Source of the DNA: Comamonadaceae bacterium CG_4_10_14_3_um_filter_60_75
GTDB lineage: Bacteria > Pseudomonadota > Gammaproteobacteria > Burkholderiales > Burkholderiaceae_C
Assembly (NCBI GenBank): GCA_002784245.1
Contig: PFKL01000200.1
Span: 1-28,515 of the forward strand
Length of the DNA: 28,515 bases
Direction of reading: 5' to 3'
Made by a program: the position numbers and the translations under genes. Each line of letters begins with the position of its first letter. The first letter of the stretch is position 1. This document shows, piece by piece, positions 1-7,005 of the stretch. The notes under the pieces were generated by a model that saw nothing but the letters and a program-made list of their open reading frames with translations, ran no database searches and was not told the DNA's origin.

Positions 1-240
1 GCCGTGTGTGCCCTTGTTCCATTTGTCCATGCCGTCCAGTAGTGCGTCGCTCTGGTGCAGCACCAGCACCGGGCCCTCGGTGCGACATTCCAGTTGGGGG
101 CCGGTGACGATGACGGCGATCTCGATGATGCGGTCGACCTCGGGGTTCAGACCGGTCATCTCGCAGTCAAGCCAGACCAGGTTCTGGTCTGACTTGGGCA
201 AGGTGGGCGCAGGGCTTGTGGGGGCGTTGGTGGCATGCAT
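1..240 (-). CDS. orn: Oligoribonuclease (N-terminal part, gene runs off the window)
   Basis: This is the first 80 codons of a gene reading leftwards out of the window. The translation contains NLVWLDCEMTGLNPEVDRII, the Exo I motif of the DEDDh 3'-5' exonucleases, with the catalytic Asp-x-Glu seen as D-C-E. Family knowledge: Orn degrades two- to five-residue RNA fragments, including pGpG, to mononucleotides in the cytoplasm. I use the ATG at 240; it adds about 16 Ala/Pro/Thr-rich residues before the conserved core compared with E. coli Orn, so a start further in (for example the TTG at 201) is possible. The gene is divergent from the M48 peptidase gene with only 37 bp between starts, so the promoters must overlap that gap or the neighbouring coding sequence. 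Confidence 0.93.
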   Translation of the reverse strand, partial: MHATNAPTSPAPTLPKSDQNLVWLDCEMTGLNPEVDRIIEIAVIVTGPQLECRTEGPVLVLHQSDALLDGMDKWNKGTHG

Positions 241-277
241 GGGGCAAATTGTCGCTGATCGCCTAAACTTCGCTGCC

Positions 278-1561
278 ATGTCTGACACCTCTGCCCTTTT
301 CGACCCCGCTTTGCTTTTGACCCTGGTTTTTGCTGCGGCGCTGTTGCTCAGCCTGATCGTCAAATTCTGGCTCAACGCCCGCCAGATGCGCCATGTGGCG
401 CAGCACCGCGCCCAGGTACCCGCCGCCTTTGCCCAGACCATCACGCTGGCAGCGCACCAAAAGGCAGCAGACTACACACTGGCCAAGGGCCGTCTGGCCA
501 CGCAGGAACTGGTTCTTGGCAGTGCCGTGCTGGTGTGCTGGACGTTACTGGGCGGGCTGTCGCTGTTGAATCAGGCACTGATGCAGTGGCTTGGCGCGGG
601 CATGGTGCAGCAGTTGGCGCTGCTGCTGACTTTTGTGCTGATCAGCGGCATCATCGACCTGCCGCTGTCGCTGTACCAGACCTTTGTGCTTGAAGAACGC
701 TTTGGCTTCAACAAGATGAGCTTCAAACTCTGGCTGGCAGATTTGCTCAAGTCAACGCTGATGGGCGCGGCCATTGGCCTGCCGATTGCCGCTCTGATCT
801 TGTGGATGATGGGTGCCACCGGCCACTTGTGGTGGCTTTGGGCGTGGTTGTTCTGGATGGGCTTCAACCTGTTGCTGCTGGTGATCTACCCGACCTTGAT
901 TGCACCGTTGTTCAACAAGTTCACGCCGCTGCAAGACGAATCGCTCAAGGCACGCGTCACCGCGCTGATGCAGCGCTGCGGCTTCTCAGCCAAGGGCTTG
1001 TTTGTGATGGATGGCAGCAAGCGCAGCGCCCACGCCAACGCGTATTTCACCGGTTTTGGCGCCGCCAAGCGTGTGGTGTTTTATGACACGCTGTTGTCCA
1101 AGTTGAGCCCGGCCGAGGTCGACGCGGTGCTGGCACACGAGCTGGGCCACTTCAAGCATAAGCACGTCATCCAACGCATCGTGGCGATGTTTGCCCTCAG
1201 CCTGGCCGGCTTCGCGCTGCTGGGCTGGCTGGCGCAGCAAAGCTGGTTTTACACCGGGCTGGGCGTGCTACCCAACGCCGTTGGCCCCAACGACGCGCTG
1301 GCACTGCTGCTGTTCATGCTGGCGCTGCCGGTGTTCACGTTTTTCATCTCGCCGCTGTTTGCGCAACTGTCGCGCAAGCATGAGTTTGAGGCCGACGCGT
1401 ATGCCGTCAAGCAAACCAGCGGCCAGGCTCTGTCGACCGCGTTGCTCAAGCTGTACGAAGACAACGCGTCGACCCTGACGCCCGACCCGGTGTATGTGGC
1501 TTTTTACTATTCGCACCCGGGCGCGTCCGAGCGGCTGGCGCGCATGCAAGGCGCTGCTTGA
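278..1561 (+). CDS. M48-family (Ste24/CAAX prenyl protease-like) integral membrane zinc metallopeptidase
   Basis: The product has 427 residues. The zinc motif HELGH is at residues 287-291, and the third zinc ligand lies in EFEAD (369-373), the arrangement of M48A Ste24-type peptidases. Several hydrophobic segments (near 10-30, 70-90, 105-125, 160-210, 300-350) predict a multi-pass inner-membrane protein with a cytoplasmic active site. The substrate in bacteria is not established, because most bacteria do not prenylate proteins; membrane protein quality control is the usual guess. The open frame extends upstream to position 8, but that part runs through orn on the other strand, so I chose the ATG at 278 (MSDTSALF). 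It is followed closely by phhB, whose frame begins at its stop codon, so the two are likely co-transcribed. Confidence 0.9.
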   Translation: MSDTSALFDPALLLTLVFAAALLLSLIVKFWLNARQMRHVAQHRAQVPAAFAQTITLAAHQKAADYTLAKGRLATQELVLGSAVLVCWTLLGGLSLLNQALMQWLGAGMVQQLALLLTFVLISGIIDLPLSLYQTFVLEERFGFNKMSFKLWLADLLKSTLMGAAIGLPIAALILWMMGATGHLWWLWAWLFWMGFNLLLLVIYPTLIAPLFNKFTPLQDESLKARVTALMQRCGFSAKGLFVMDGSKRSAHANAYFTGFGAAKRVVFYDTLLSKLSPAEVDAVLAHELGHFKHKHVIQRIVAMFALSLAGFALLGWLAQQSWFYTGLGVLPNAVGPNDALALLLFMLALPVFTFFISPLFAQLSRKHEFEADAYAVKQTSGQALSTALLKLYEDNASTLTPDPVYVAFYYSHPGASERLARMQGAA

Positions 1562-1575
1562 CGTCTGGTTTTTAT

Positions 1576-1917
1576 ATGAAAAATAGCCCCCCAGCCCAGA
1601 AATATCAAGCGCTGACAGCTTCACAAGTCATAGCAAATCTGGCCCATTTGACGGGCTGGAAACTCAGTGGCAACGGCGCTGATCTGGTGATAGAGAAAAC
1701 CTACCGCTTTGCCAATTACCCACAAACCATGGCGTTTGCCAACGCGGTGGCCTGGCTGGCGCAAGCCAACAACCATCACCCGGTGCTGCAGGTGCACTAC
1801 GGGCACTGCGTGGTGCAATTTCAGACCCATGATGTCGGTGGCCTGAGCCTGGTAGATTTTGACAACGCAGCCGCGGTAGACGCCCTGCCGCAAGCGGGCA
1901 TTGCGGCCGGCGCATGA
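1576..1917 (+). CDS. phhB: 4a-hydroxytetrahydrobiopterin dehydratase (pterin-4a-carbinolamine dehydratase)
   Basis: The product has 113 residues, the usual length for this small family. It shows the signature NNHHPVLQVHYGHCVVQF followed by a THD-x-GGL motif; the two histidines (67-68) and the THD histidine (85) form the pterin site. Family role: it dehydrates the 4a-carbinolamine formed by aromatic amino acid hydroxylases so that the pterin cofactor can be recycled. No phenylalanine hydroxylase gene is visible here. The frame opens with a TTG at 1558 overlapping the preceding stop, but the ATG at 1576 is the more ordinary start. The gene overlaps rsgA by the ATGA at 1914-1917, indicating translational coupling. 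The first roughly 20 codons lie in a repeat-like sequence (see findings). Confidence 0.92.
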   Translation: MKNSPPAQKYQALTASQVIANLAHLTGWKLSGNGADLVIEKTYRFANYPQTMAFANAVAWLAQANNHHPVLQVHYGHCVVQFQTHDVGGLSLVDFDNAAAVDALPQAGIAAGA

Positions 1918-2834
1918 CCGTTTCCATGCGCGTGCCCGGGCTGATTGTGGCCAACTACGGGCGCCACTTTTTAGTGGAGAGCGACACCGGCGAGCGGCGC
2001 ATTTGCCACTCACGTGGCAAGAAAAGCCAGGGCGTGGTCGGCGACCAGGTGCTGTGGTTGGCCTCTGAAGATGAAGGCACCATCGAAAAGATCGAGCCGC
2101 GGCGCAACCTGTTTTACCGCCAGGACGAGGTGCGTACCAAGTCGTTCGCCGCGAACCTGGACCAGGTGCTGATCCTGCTTGCCGCCGAACCCGAGTTTTC
2201 AGCCAGCCAACTCTCGCGCGCGCTGATCGCCGCCGAAGAGCAGCACATCACGCCGATCATTGCGCTCAACAAGAGCGACCTTGCCGAGCCCTTTGCCCGT
2301 GCCTGGACCTGGTTGCAGCCTTACCGCGACATGGGCTACGACGTGCTGCCGCTGGCGTTGGCGCACAACTCCGAAGCCGACAGAGCTGCGCTGCTGCAAC
2401 GTCTGGACGGCAAAACGACGCTGGTGCTGGGCCCCTCCGGTGCGGGAAAAAGCACGCTGATCAACTGCCTGATTCCCGGTGCGCTGGCGCAAACCGGCGT
2501 GCTGTCGCAAGCGCTCAACGCCGGCAAGCACACCACCACCAGTACCACCTGGTACTGGGTGGACGTCGCAAAAACCACGGCGCTGCTGGACTCGCCCGGG
2601 TTTCAGGAATTTGGCCTGAACCACATCGATCCGGCGCAACTTGCAGCCTACATGCCCGACCTGAAACCCCATGTGGCGCAATGCAAGTTTTACAACTGCA
2701 GCCATCTGCACGAACCGGGGTGCGGTGTCATGGCGGCGGTCAAATCAGCCGCTAACCCAGAAGAAATAAGCGCCAACCGCTACAAAATTTACAGCGAACT
2801 TTATGCCGAACTCAAGCAGGTACGCCACTATTGA
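1914..2834 (+). CDS. rsgA: Ribosome small-subunit-dependent GTPase RsgA (YjeQ/EngC)
   Basis: The product has 306 residues with the circularly permuted GTPase order typical of RsgA. An N-terminal OB-fold (about 1-65) is followed by NKSD (G4, 119-122), then the P-loop GPSGAGKST (173-181), then DSPG (G3, 226-229). A C-terminal zinc knuckle has C257, C262, H264 and C270. Known role: a late 30S maturation factor that checks the decoding centre and helps release RbfA, acting in the cytoplasm. It starts within the last codons of phhB (ATGA overlap) and ends 3 bp from the convergent hisC stop. The segment SAANP at 278-282 is slightly longer than I expect at this point and is encoded by repeat-like DNA. 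Confidence 0.96.
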   Translation: MTVSMRVPGLIVANYGRHFLVESDTGERRICHSRGKKSQGVVGDQVLWLASEDEGTIEKIEPRRNLFYRQDEVRTKSFAANLDQVLILLAAEPEFSASQLSRALIAAEEQHITPIIALNKSDLAEPFARAWTWLQPYRDMGYDVLPLALAHNSEADRAALLQRLDGKTTLVLGPSGAGKSTLINCLIPGALAQTGVLSQALNAGKHTTTSTTWYWVDVAKTTALLDSPGFQEFGLNHIDPAQLAAYMPDLKPHVAQCKFYNCSHLHEPGCGVMAAVKSAANPEEISANRYKIYSELYAELKQVRHY

Positions 2835-2837
2835 GCA

Positions 2838-3935
2838 TCAGGTGCAATGATGGGTCGACGCTGACGTCAGCAACTCGCCCAGTGCTTGAACCAAGCGGTC
2901 ACACTGCGCTGGCGTGCCAATGCTGATGCGCAGATAGGCGTCTATGCGCGGCTGTATGAAGTGCCGCACCAGCACCCCCTTGGCGCGCAGGCCAGCGGCC
3001 AGGTCAGCGCCGTGGTGCATTGGATGGCGCGCAAACACAAAATTGGCTTGCGACGGCAGCACGACAAAACCCAGGTCTTCGAGCGCCAGCACCAGGCCTT
3101 CGCGACTGCTCATCACTGCTTGGCGGGTCTGCTCAAAATAGGCCGTATCCTCGAACGCCGCCACCGCACCAGCGATGGCCAGCCGGTCCAGCGGGTAAGA
3201 GTTGAAACTGTCTTTGACGCGCTCCAGCGCGTCGATCAAAGGCCGCTGGCCACAGGCGTAGCCGACGCGCAAACCCGCAAGTGAACGCGACTTGGACAAG
3301 GTATGCACCACCAGCAAATTGGGGTAGCGCGCGATCAGCGGCACAGCACTTGTCCCGCCAAAGTCCACATACGCCTCGTCAACCAGCACCACCCGGTTGG
3401 GATGAAGTTTCAGCAATGCCTCTAAGTCGGCCAGCGGCAAGCCGATACCGGTGGGCGCGTTCGGATTGGCAATGACGACACCGGCCACACACTCATCTGG
3501 TGCACAAGCGTAATCCGCGACGTTCAGGCGCAAGTTATCGGTCAACGGCACCAGGCACGCGGCGATGCCGTACAAGCCGCAATAGACCTTGTAAAAGCTG
3601 TAGCTGATGTCGGGCATCAACAGCGGACAGCCCTGCTGGAAGAACGCAAAAAAGGCGTGCGCCAGCACCTCATCAGAGCCGTTGCCGACAAAGACCTGCG
3701 GCGCTGACAACCCGAGGTGCCCGGCAATCGCCTCGCGCAAGGTGCTGGCTTGCGGGTCGGGATAGAGCTGCAGGCCTTGTTGCGCGGCCTGGGTGATCGC
3801 GGCGATGACCCGTGGCGACGGCGGGTACGGGTTTTCGTTGGTGTTGAGTTTGACCAGGTTGCTGATCTTGGGTTGCTCACCGGGAATATACGGCGTAAGA
3901 CGCGTCACCACAGGGCTGAAAAATTGCGAAGTCAT
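2838..3935 (-). CDS. hisC: Histidinol-phosphate aminotransferase
   Basis: The product has 365 residues and is a fold-type I PLP aminotransferase. Visible landmarks are LNTNENPYPPSP near residue 30, NPNAPTG near 158, DEAYVDF near 187 and the PLP lysine in HTLSKSRSLAG (about K215). This is the HisC set of motifs; the enzyme converts imidazole-acetol phosphate to histidinol phosphate using glutamate. I start at the ATG at 3935; the frame extends one codon further to a TTG. No other his gene is nearby, so this may be a second hisC-type paralogue, possibly with broader aromatic or phosphonate-like specificity, which the sequence alone cannot decide. It converges on rsgA. The 70 bp before it hold a repeat-like element. 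Confidence 0.88.
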   Translation of the reverse strand: MTSQFFSPVVTRLTPYIPGEQPKISNLVKLNTNENPYPPSPRVIAAITQAAQQGLQLYPDPQASTLREAIAGHLGLSAPQVFVGNGSDEVLAHAFFAFFQQGCPLLMPDISYSFYKVYCGLYGIAACLVPLTDNLRLNVADYACAPDECVAGVVIANPNAPTGIGLPLADLEALLKLHPNRVVLVDEAYVDFGGTSAVPLIARYPNLLVVHTLSKSRSLAGLRVGYACGQRPLIDALERVKDSFNSYPLDRLAIAGAVAAFEDTAYFEQTRQAVMSSREGLVLALEDLGFVVLPSQANFVFARHPMHHGADLAAGLRAKGVLVRHFIQPRIDAYLRISIGTPAQCDRLVQALGELLTSASTHHCT

Positions 3936-3939
3936 CAAA

Positions 3940-4008
3940 ATTTACTATCAATAAAGAAGCTGCTTACGCTTGTTTTTAAGGAGCTACAGGCCAAAAATAT
4001 ATAAACAA
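3940..4008 (-). repeat. Short interspersed repeat-like element between hisC and the CobD-like gene
   Basis: The 69-bp gap carries words shared with the 5' end of phhB read on the opposite strand: ATTT-x-CTAT, GAAGCTG (3956-3962), CGCTTG (3967-3972), then a G-rich AGCTACAGGCC and an A/T-rich tail. Over the 17 bases GAAGCTG to CGCTTG the two copies agree at 13. From memory, this resembles an abundant intergenic repeat of Comamonadaceae genomes. That identification was not checked against a database. Confidence 0.5.
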
Positions 4009-4968
4009 TCAGCCCAGCAGGCGCGCCAGGGTCAGCAAGGCCAGCAGCGCCACCCACATGACGACGGTGCGCCACACCAGGCCGACCACCACCGCCAGAT
4101 GCGGCAAATCGGGCGCCGGGCGTTCCATCTGTGCATCGTCTTGCGAGGTCGGCGAGTCCGGCTGCTGCGCGGCATTTGGGCCAGACAGGCGAACGTTGAC
4201 CGCACCTGCCGTGGCCACCAGCACGATGCCATCGTTGCCAACGTGTCCACGCTGCGCGTAGCGCCGCCAGCTGTCCACCGCTTCTTCAAAGTTGCCCATG
4301 ACCGCGAAACTCAGGGCGGTGACACGCGCCGGAATCCAGTCAATGCGCTCCCACGCCAAGCCCGAACTCGCTTGCAAAGCCGCGCTGACCGGTTGGTGAT
4401 GCAACTGACTTTGATGACGCCAATAGCGCACAACAAACTCGCTCAGGCGGTACAGTACGGCGCCCATCGGGCCCAGGCCAAACGCAGCCAACACCGAAAA
4501 CCAGGCCAGTACGCCAAAGACGTGCCGGTGCGCTGCCAGCACCGAGGCCTCGATCACCTGGCCGATAACTTTGCTGCGCGGGGCTTCCTTGACGTCACGT
4601 TGTTGCCAGTCGGCCAGCAGTCGCCGCGCCAGCGCATCATCGCCACTGGCCAGCGCGTCGCGGATCTGGGTGAAGTGAAAGCTGAACTGCCTGAACCCCA
4701 GCGCGGCGTAGAGCACCAGTGCGCTCCACAGCAAGGCCACGGGCCAGCCGACAAACACGTCCAGCAACAGATAGATCAGCAACGCAAGCAGCGTCGGCAC
4801 CAGCACCGCCGCAGACCAGGCCAGCCAACCGTGCAGGGGCTTGCCGGCGTCCAGGCTGCGCGTACACCAACGCACCCAGCCGCGCATGCCTGCGTGAATC
4901 AGGTTGCCGCGCTGCAAGGGCTTGACCTGTTCCAGCAGCAGCGCAAAAAGAACCGAGATAAAGCTCAT
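4009..4968 (-). CDS. CobD/CbiB-family (AmpE-like) integral membrane protein
   Basis: The product has 319 residues starting MSFISVLFALLLEQVKPL at the ATG at 4968. The frame extends 49 codons upstream, but that part overlaps the NUDIX gene. Hydrophobic stretches lie near residues 1-12, 50-75, 80-95, 160-190 and at the C-terminus (WVALLALLTLARLL), so it is a multi-pass inner-membrane protein. Such proteins are commonly labelled CobD/CbiB family after adenosylcobinamide-phosphate synthase, but the layout, including the FHFTQIRDALASGDDALAR segment, also recalls AmpE. No cobalamin gene is near, so I would not assign a role in B12 synthesis. It lies 26 bp after the NUDIX gene on the same strand and is probably co-transcribed with it. 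Confidence 0.72.
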   Translation of the reverse strand: MSFISVLFALLLEQVKPLQRGNLIHAGMRGWVRWCTRSLDAGKPLHGWLAWSAAVLVPTLLALLIYLLLDVFVGWPVALLWSALVLYAALGFRQFSFHFTQIRDALASGDDALARRLLADWQQRDVKEAPRSKVIGQVIEASVLAAHRHVFGVLAWFSVLAAFGLGPMGAVLYRLSEFVVRYWRHQSQLHHQPVSAALQASSGLAWERIDWIPARVTALSFAVMGNFEEAVDSWRRYAQRGHVGNDGIVLVATAGAVNVRLSGPNAAQQPDSPTSQDDAQMERPAPDLPHLAVVVGLVWRTVVMWVALLALLTLARLLG

Positions 4969-4994
4969 GCAATGATCATAGCGGCTATGCCACG

Positions 4995-5675
4995 TCAGGC
5001 CATCAGGAAACGGTAAAAGTTGCGCAACATGCCGGCGGTGGCGCCCCAAATGAAACGCTCTTGCACCCCGTCGTGGTAGGGCATGGAAAGCCAATGGCGC
5101 AGCGCGCCTTGCCACATCACTTCGTGGTGGCGGTGGTTGGCCGGGTTCATCAGATACGCCAATGGCACCTCGAACACGTCCGATACTTCGTGTGGATTGA
5201 TGTCAATGGCAAAGCCGGGGCGGACCAATGCCACCACGGGGGTCACCAGAAATACTGAGCCTGTGGTGTAGAGCGGCAGTTCGCCCAAAACTTCCGTATC
5301 GGCTGCGGCGAGGCCGACTTCCTCCTGCGCCTCGCGTTGCGCTGCTGAGGCAGCGTTGGCGTCGCAGGCGTCGCACTTACCGCCGGGGAAAGCAATTTGG
5401 CCGGCGTGCGTCGACAGATGCGCGGTGCGCTGGGTCAACAACACGGTGGGTTGCGCGTGCATGACGATCGGAATCAGCACCGCCGCCGCCATGGGCGAGC
5501 GCTTGAGAAACTGTTTTTCAGCCACCAACTCCGGCGTCCACTGCGGTGGCGCGGCGAAACGCCGCCGCAAGGCCTGCGGCGTGAGCGCCTGCAGGGCCAC
5601 GGCAGGCAAATCGGTATCGACCCGCAACACAGGCGCCAGATGGGGATTGGCAGAAGGCGGCTTGGCAGCAGACAT
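4995..5675 (-). CDS. NUDIX hydrolase, probable coenzyme A pyrophosphatase
   Basis: The product has 226 residues. It contains the CoA-pyrophosphatase signature LLTQRTAHLSTHAGQ followed by IAFPGG (residues 79-99) and then the Nudix helix REAQEEVGL (114-122), whose glutamates bind the catalytic metal. The LLT-x-R ... FPGG block is what separates CoA-specific members (NudL/YeaB-like) from other Nudix enzymes; these split CoA into phosphopantetheine and 3',5'-ADP. I use the ATG at 5675 (MSAAKPPSAN); the open frame goes on to 5765 but would run through the rplS terminator hairpin. It follows rplS on the same strand and probably has its own promoter or relies on terminator read-through. Confidence 0.87.
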   Translation of the reverse strand: MSAAKPPSANPHLAPVLRVDTDLPAVALQALTPQALRRRFAAPPQWTPELVAEKQFLKRSPMAAAVLIPIVMHAQPTVLLTQRTAHLSTHAGQIAFPGGKCDACDANAASAAQREAQEEVGLAAADTEVLGELPLYTTGSVFLVTPVVALVRPGFAIDINPHEVSDVFEVPLAYLMNPANHRHHEVMWQGALRHWLSMPYHDGVQERFIWGATAGMLRNFYRFLMA

Positions 5676-5720
5676 GGTGGTGATTACAACCGAAACGCAG
5701 CCAAAGCCCAATTCAGACGC

Positions 5721-5754
5721 AAAAAAACCGCCCCTGAAAAAGCGGGCGGTTTTT
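5721..5754 (-). terminator. Rho-independent terminator after rplS
   Basis: Arms ACCGCCC (5727-5733) and GGGCGGT (5744-5750) form a perfect 7-bp stem extended by A/T pairs. On the minus strand it is followed by a run of seven T at 5727-5721. It lies 17 bp after the rplS stop. The plus-strand side also ends in five T, so it could work both ways. Confidence 0.85.
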
Positions 5755-5771
5755 GCAAAGAACAACCGGGT

Positions 5772-6149
5772 TTATTGAACGGCTGCCACTTTGCGTGCAG
5801 GCAGTTTTTCCTTGATACGGGCCGACTTGCCGCTGCGCTCGCGCAGGTAGTAGAGCTTGGCACGGCGCACGTCACCGCGGCGCTTGACTTCGATGCTGGC
5901 GATCAGCGGGCTGTAGGTCTGAAACGTACGCTCGACACCTTCACCGCTGGAGATCTTGCGCACGGTAAAGCCGCTGTTGAGGCCGCGATTGCGCTTGGCA
6001 ATCACCACGCCTTCATAGGCTTGCAGCCGCTTGCGGGTGCCTTCAACCACGTTGAGGCTGACCACCACGGTGTCGCCAGGGCCGAAATCAGGGATGGTTT
6101 TGTTCAGGCGAGCAATTTCTTCTTGCTCAAGGGTTTGGATCAGATTCAT
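5772..6149 (-). CDS. rplS: 50S ribosomal protein L19
   Basis: The product has 125 residues and begins MNLIQTLEQEEIARLNK. It contains the L19 core FGPGDTVVVSLNVVEGTRKR and the conserved YEGVVIAKRNRG and RRGDVRRAKLYYLRERSGK segments. L19 sits at the 30S-50S interface in the large subunit. The start ATG at 6149 has a good ribosome binding site (AAGGAC). It is the last gene of the rpsP-rimM-trmD-rplS operon, separated from trmD by 98 bp and closed by the hairpin terminator at 5721-5754. The long gap before it and the TATAAT over the trmD stop leave room for separate transcription. Confidence 0.98.
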   Translation of the reverse strand: MNLIQTLEQEEIARLNKTIPDFGPGDTVVVSLNVVEGTRKRLQAYEGVVIAKRNRGLNSGFTVRKISSGEGVERTFQTYSPLIASIEVKRRGDVRRAKLYYLRERSGKSARIKEKLPARKVAAVQ

Positions 6150-6246
6150 GAGAGTCCTTGAAAGATCTTGCAGGCACCAGCGCCCGAATTGACGCAGGCC
6201 AGAGAAAAATTCCCAGGCGGTCCAGCAGAGGATCGGATAGCCGCAT

Positions 6247-6252
6247 ATTATA
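6247..6252 (-). promoter_or_regulatory. Perfect -10 hexamer (TATAAT) over the trmD stop codon, possible rplS promoter
   Basis: The minus strand reads TATAAT at 6252-6247, containing the trmD TAA stop (6250-6248) and about 98 bp before the rplS start. No good -35 is visible 16-18 bp upstream, so it is only a candidate for an internal promoter. Confidence 0.3.
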
Positions 6253-6991
6253 GCGTGGCCAGAAACGCCTCATCGGTCGGGCTCAAGGCCCGAGCCTGGC
6301 GTGCGCGCGCAATCAGGTCCGGGCGCAGGCGCAGCGTCAAGGCCAGACGTTGCTCACGGCGCCAGCGCGCGATGTGCACATGGTGGCCAGACAGCAGCAC
6401 TTCGGGCACGGCCTGGCCCTGCCAATGCTCTGGCCGGGTGAAATGCGGGCAGTCCAGCAAGCCGTCGAGCGCCGGGTTGAAGCTGTCTTGCACATGGCTT
6501 TGCGCGTCACCCAGCACGCCGGGCTGCAGGCGCGCAACGGCATCGAGCAGCGCCATTGCAGCGATCTCACCACCAGAGAGCACAAAGTCGCCCAGGCTGA
6601 TCTGCGCGGTAACGTGGGCGTCAACGAAGCGCTGGTCGATACCTTCGTAGCGGCCACATATCAACACCGCACCGTCGCTTTGCGCCCAACGTGCGACCTG
6701 CGCGTGATCGAGTCGCTGCCCCATCGGTGAAAAAAGAAGCACCGGCACACCGGGCTGGCGTTGGCGCTGGATGCTCTGCAGGCATTGCGACAGCGGTTCG
6801 GCCATCATCACCATGCCGGGCCCACCACCGAAAGGCCGGTCGTCGACGCGGCGGTAGTTGCCGTCGGCAAAATCGCGCAGGTTGTTCAGGCGGACATCAA
6901 CCAGAGCCGAAGCAAAAGCGCGGCGCGTGATGCCCGTCGTCAAAAACGGCGTAAACAGCTCGGGAAAAAGCGTGACAACGTCAAAGCGCAT
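6248..6991 (-). CDS. trmD: tRNA (guanine-N1)-methyltransferase
   Basis: The product has 247 residues and begins MRFDVVTLFPELF. It carries the SPOUT-knot motifs of TrmD: LLFSPMGQRLDHAQV, then ICGRYEGIDQRFVDAHV and LGDFVLSGGEIAAMALLDA. It methylates N1 of G37 in tRNAs with G at position 36, preventing +1 frameshifting. I prefer the ATG at 6991 over the TTG at 6997 because AAAAGG in the leader is 9 bases from the ATG but only 3 from the TTG. It follows rimM with a 14-bp gap in the usual S16-RimM-TrmD-L19 order. Confidence 0.97.
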   Translation of the reverse strand: MRFDVVTLFPELFTPFLTTGITRRAFASALVDVRLNNLRDFADGNYRRVDDRPFGGGPGMVMMAEPLSQCLQSIQRQRQPGVPVLLFSPMGQRLDHAQVARWAQSDGAVLICGRYEGIDQRFVDAHVTAQISLGDFVLSGGEIAAMALLDAVARLQPGVLGDAQSHVQDSFNPALDGLLDCPHFTRPEHWQGQAVPEVLLSGHHVHIARWRREQRLALTLRLRPDLIARARQARALSPTDEAFLATL

Positions 6992-7005
6992 GGCCAAAGA
7001 CCTTT

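Noticed and set aside
2860..2871. Palindrome GCTGACGTCAGC near the convergent rsgA-hisC ends
   Set aside because: It is inside the hisC coding end, has no loop and no T-run, and is too short to call a terminator.
3970..5016. A 348-codon plus-strand frame across the CobD-like gene
   Set aside because: The product is Gln/Arg/His-rich low-complexity sequence, and the opposite strand encodes a coherent membrane protein in step with its neighbours.
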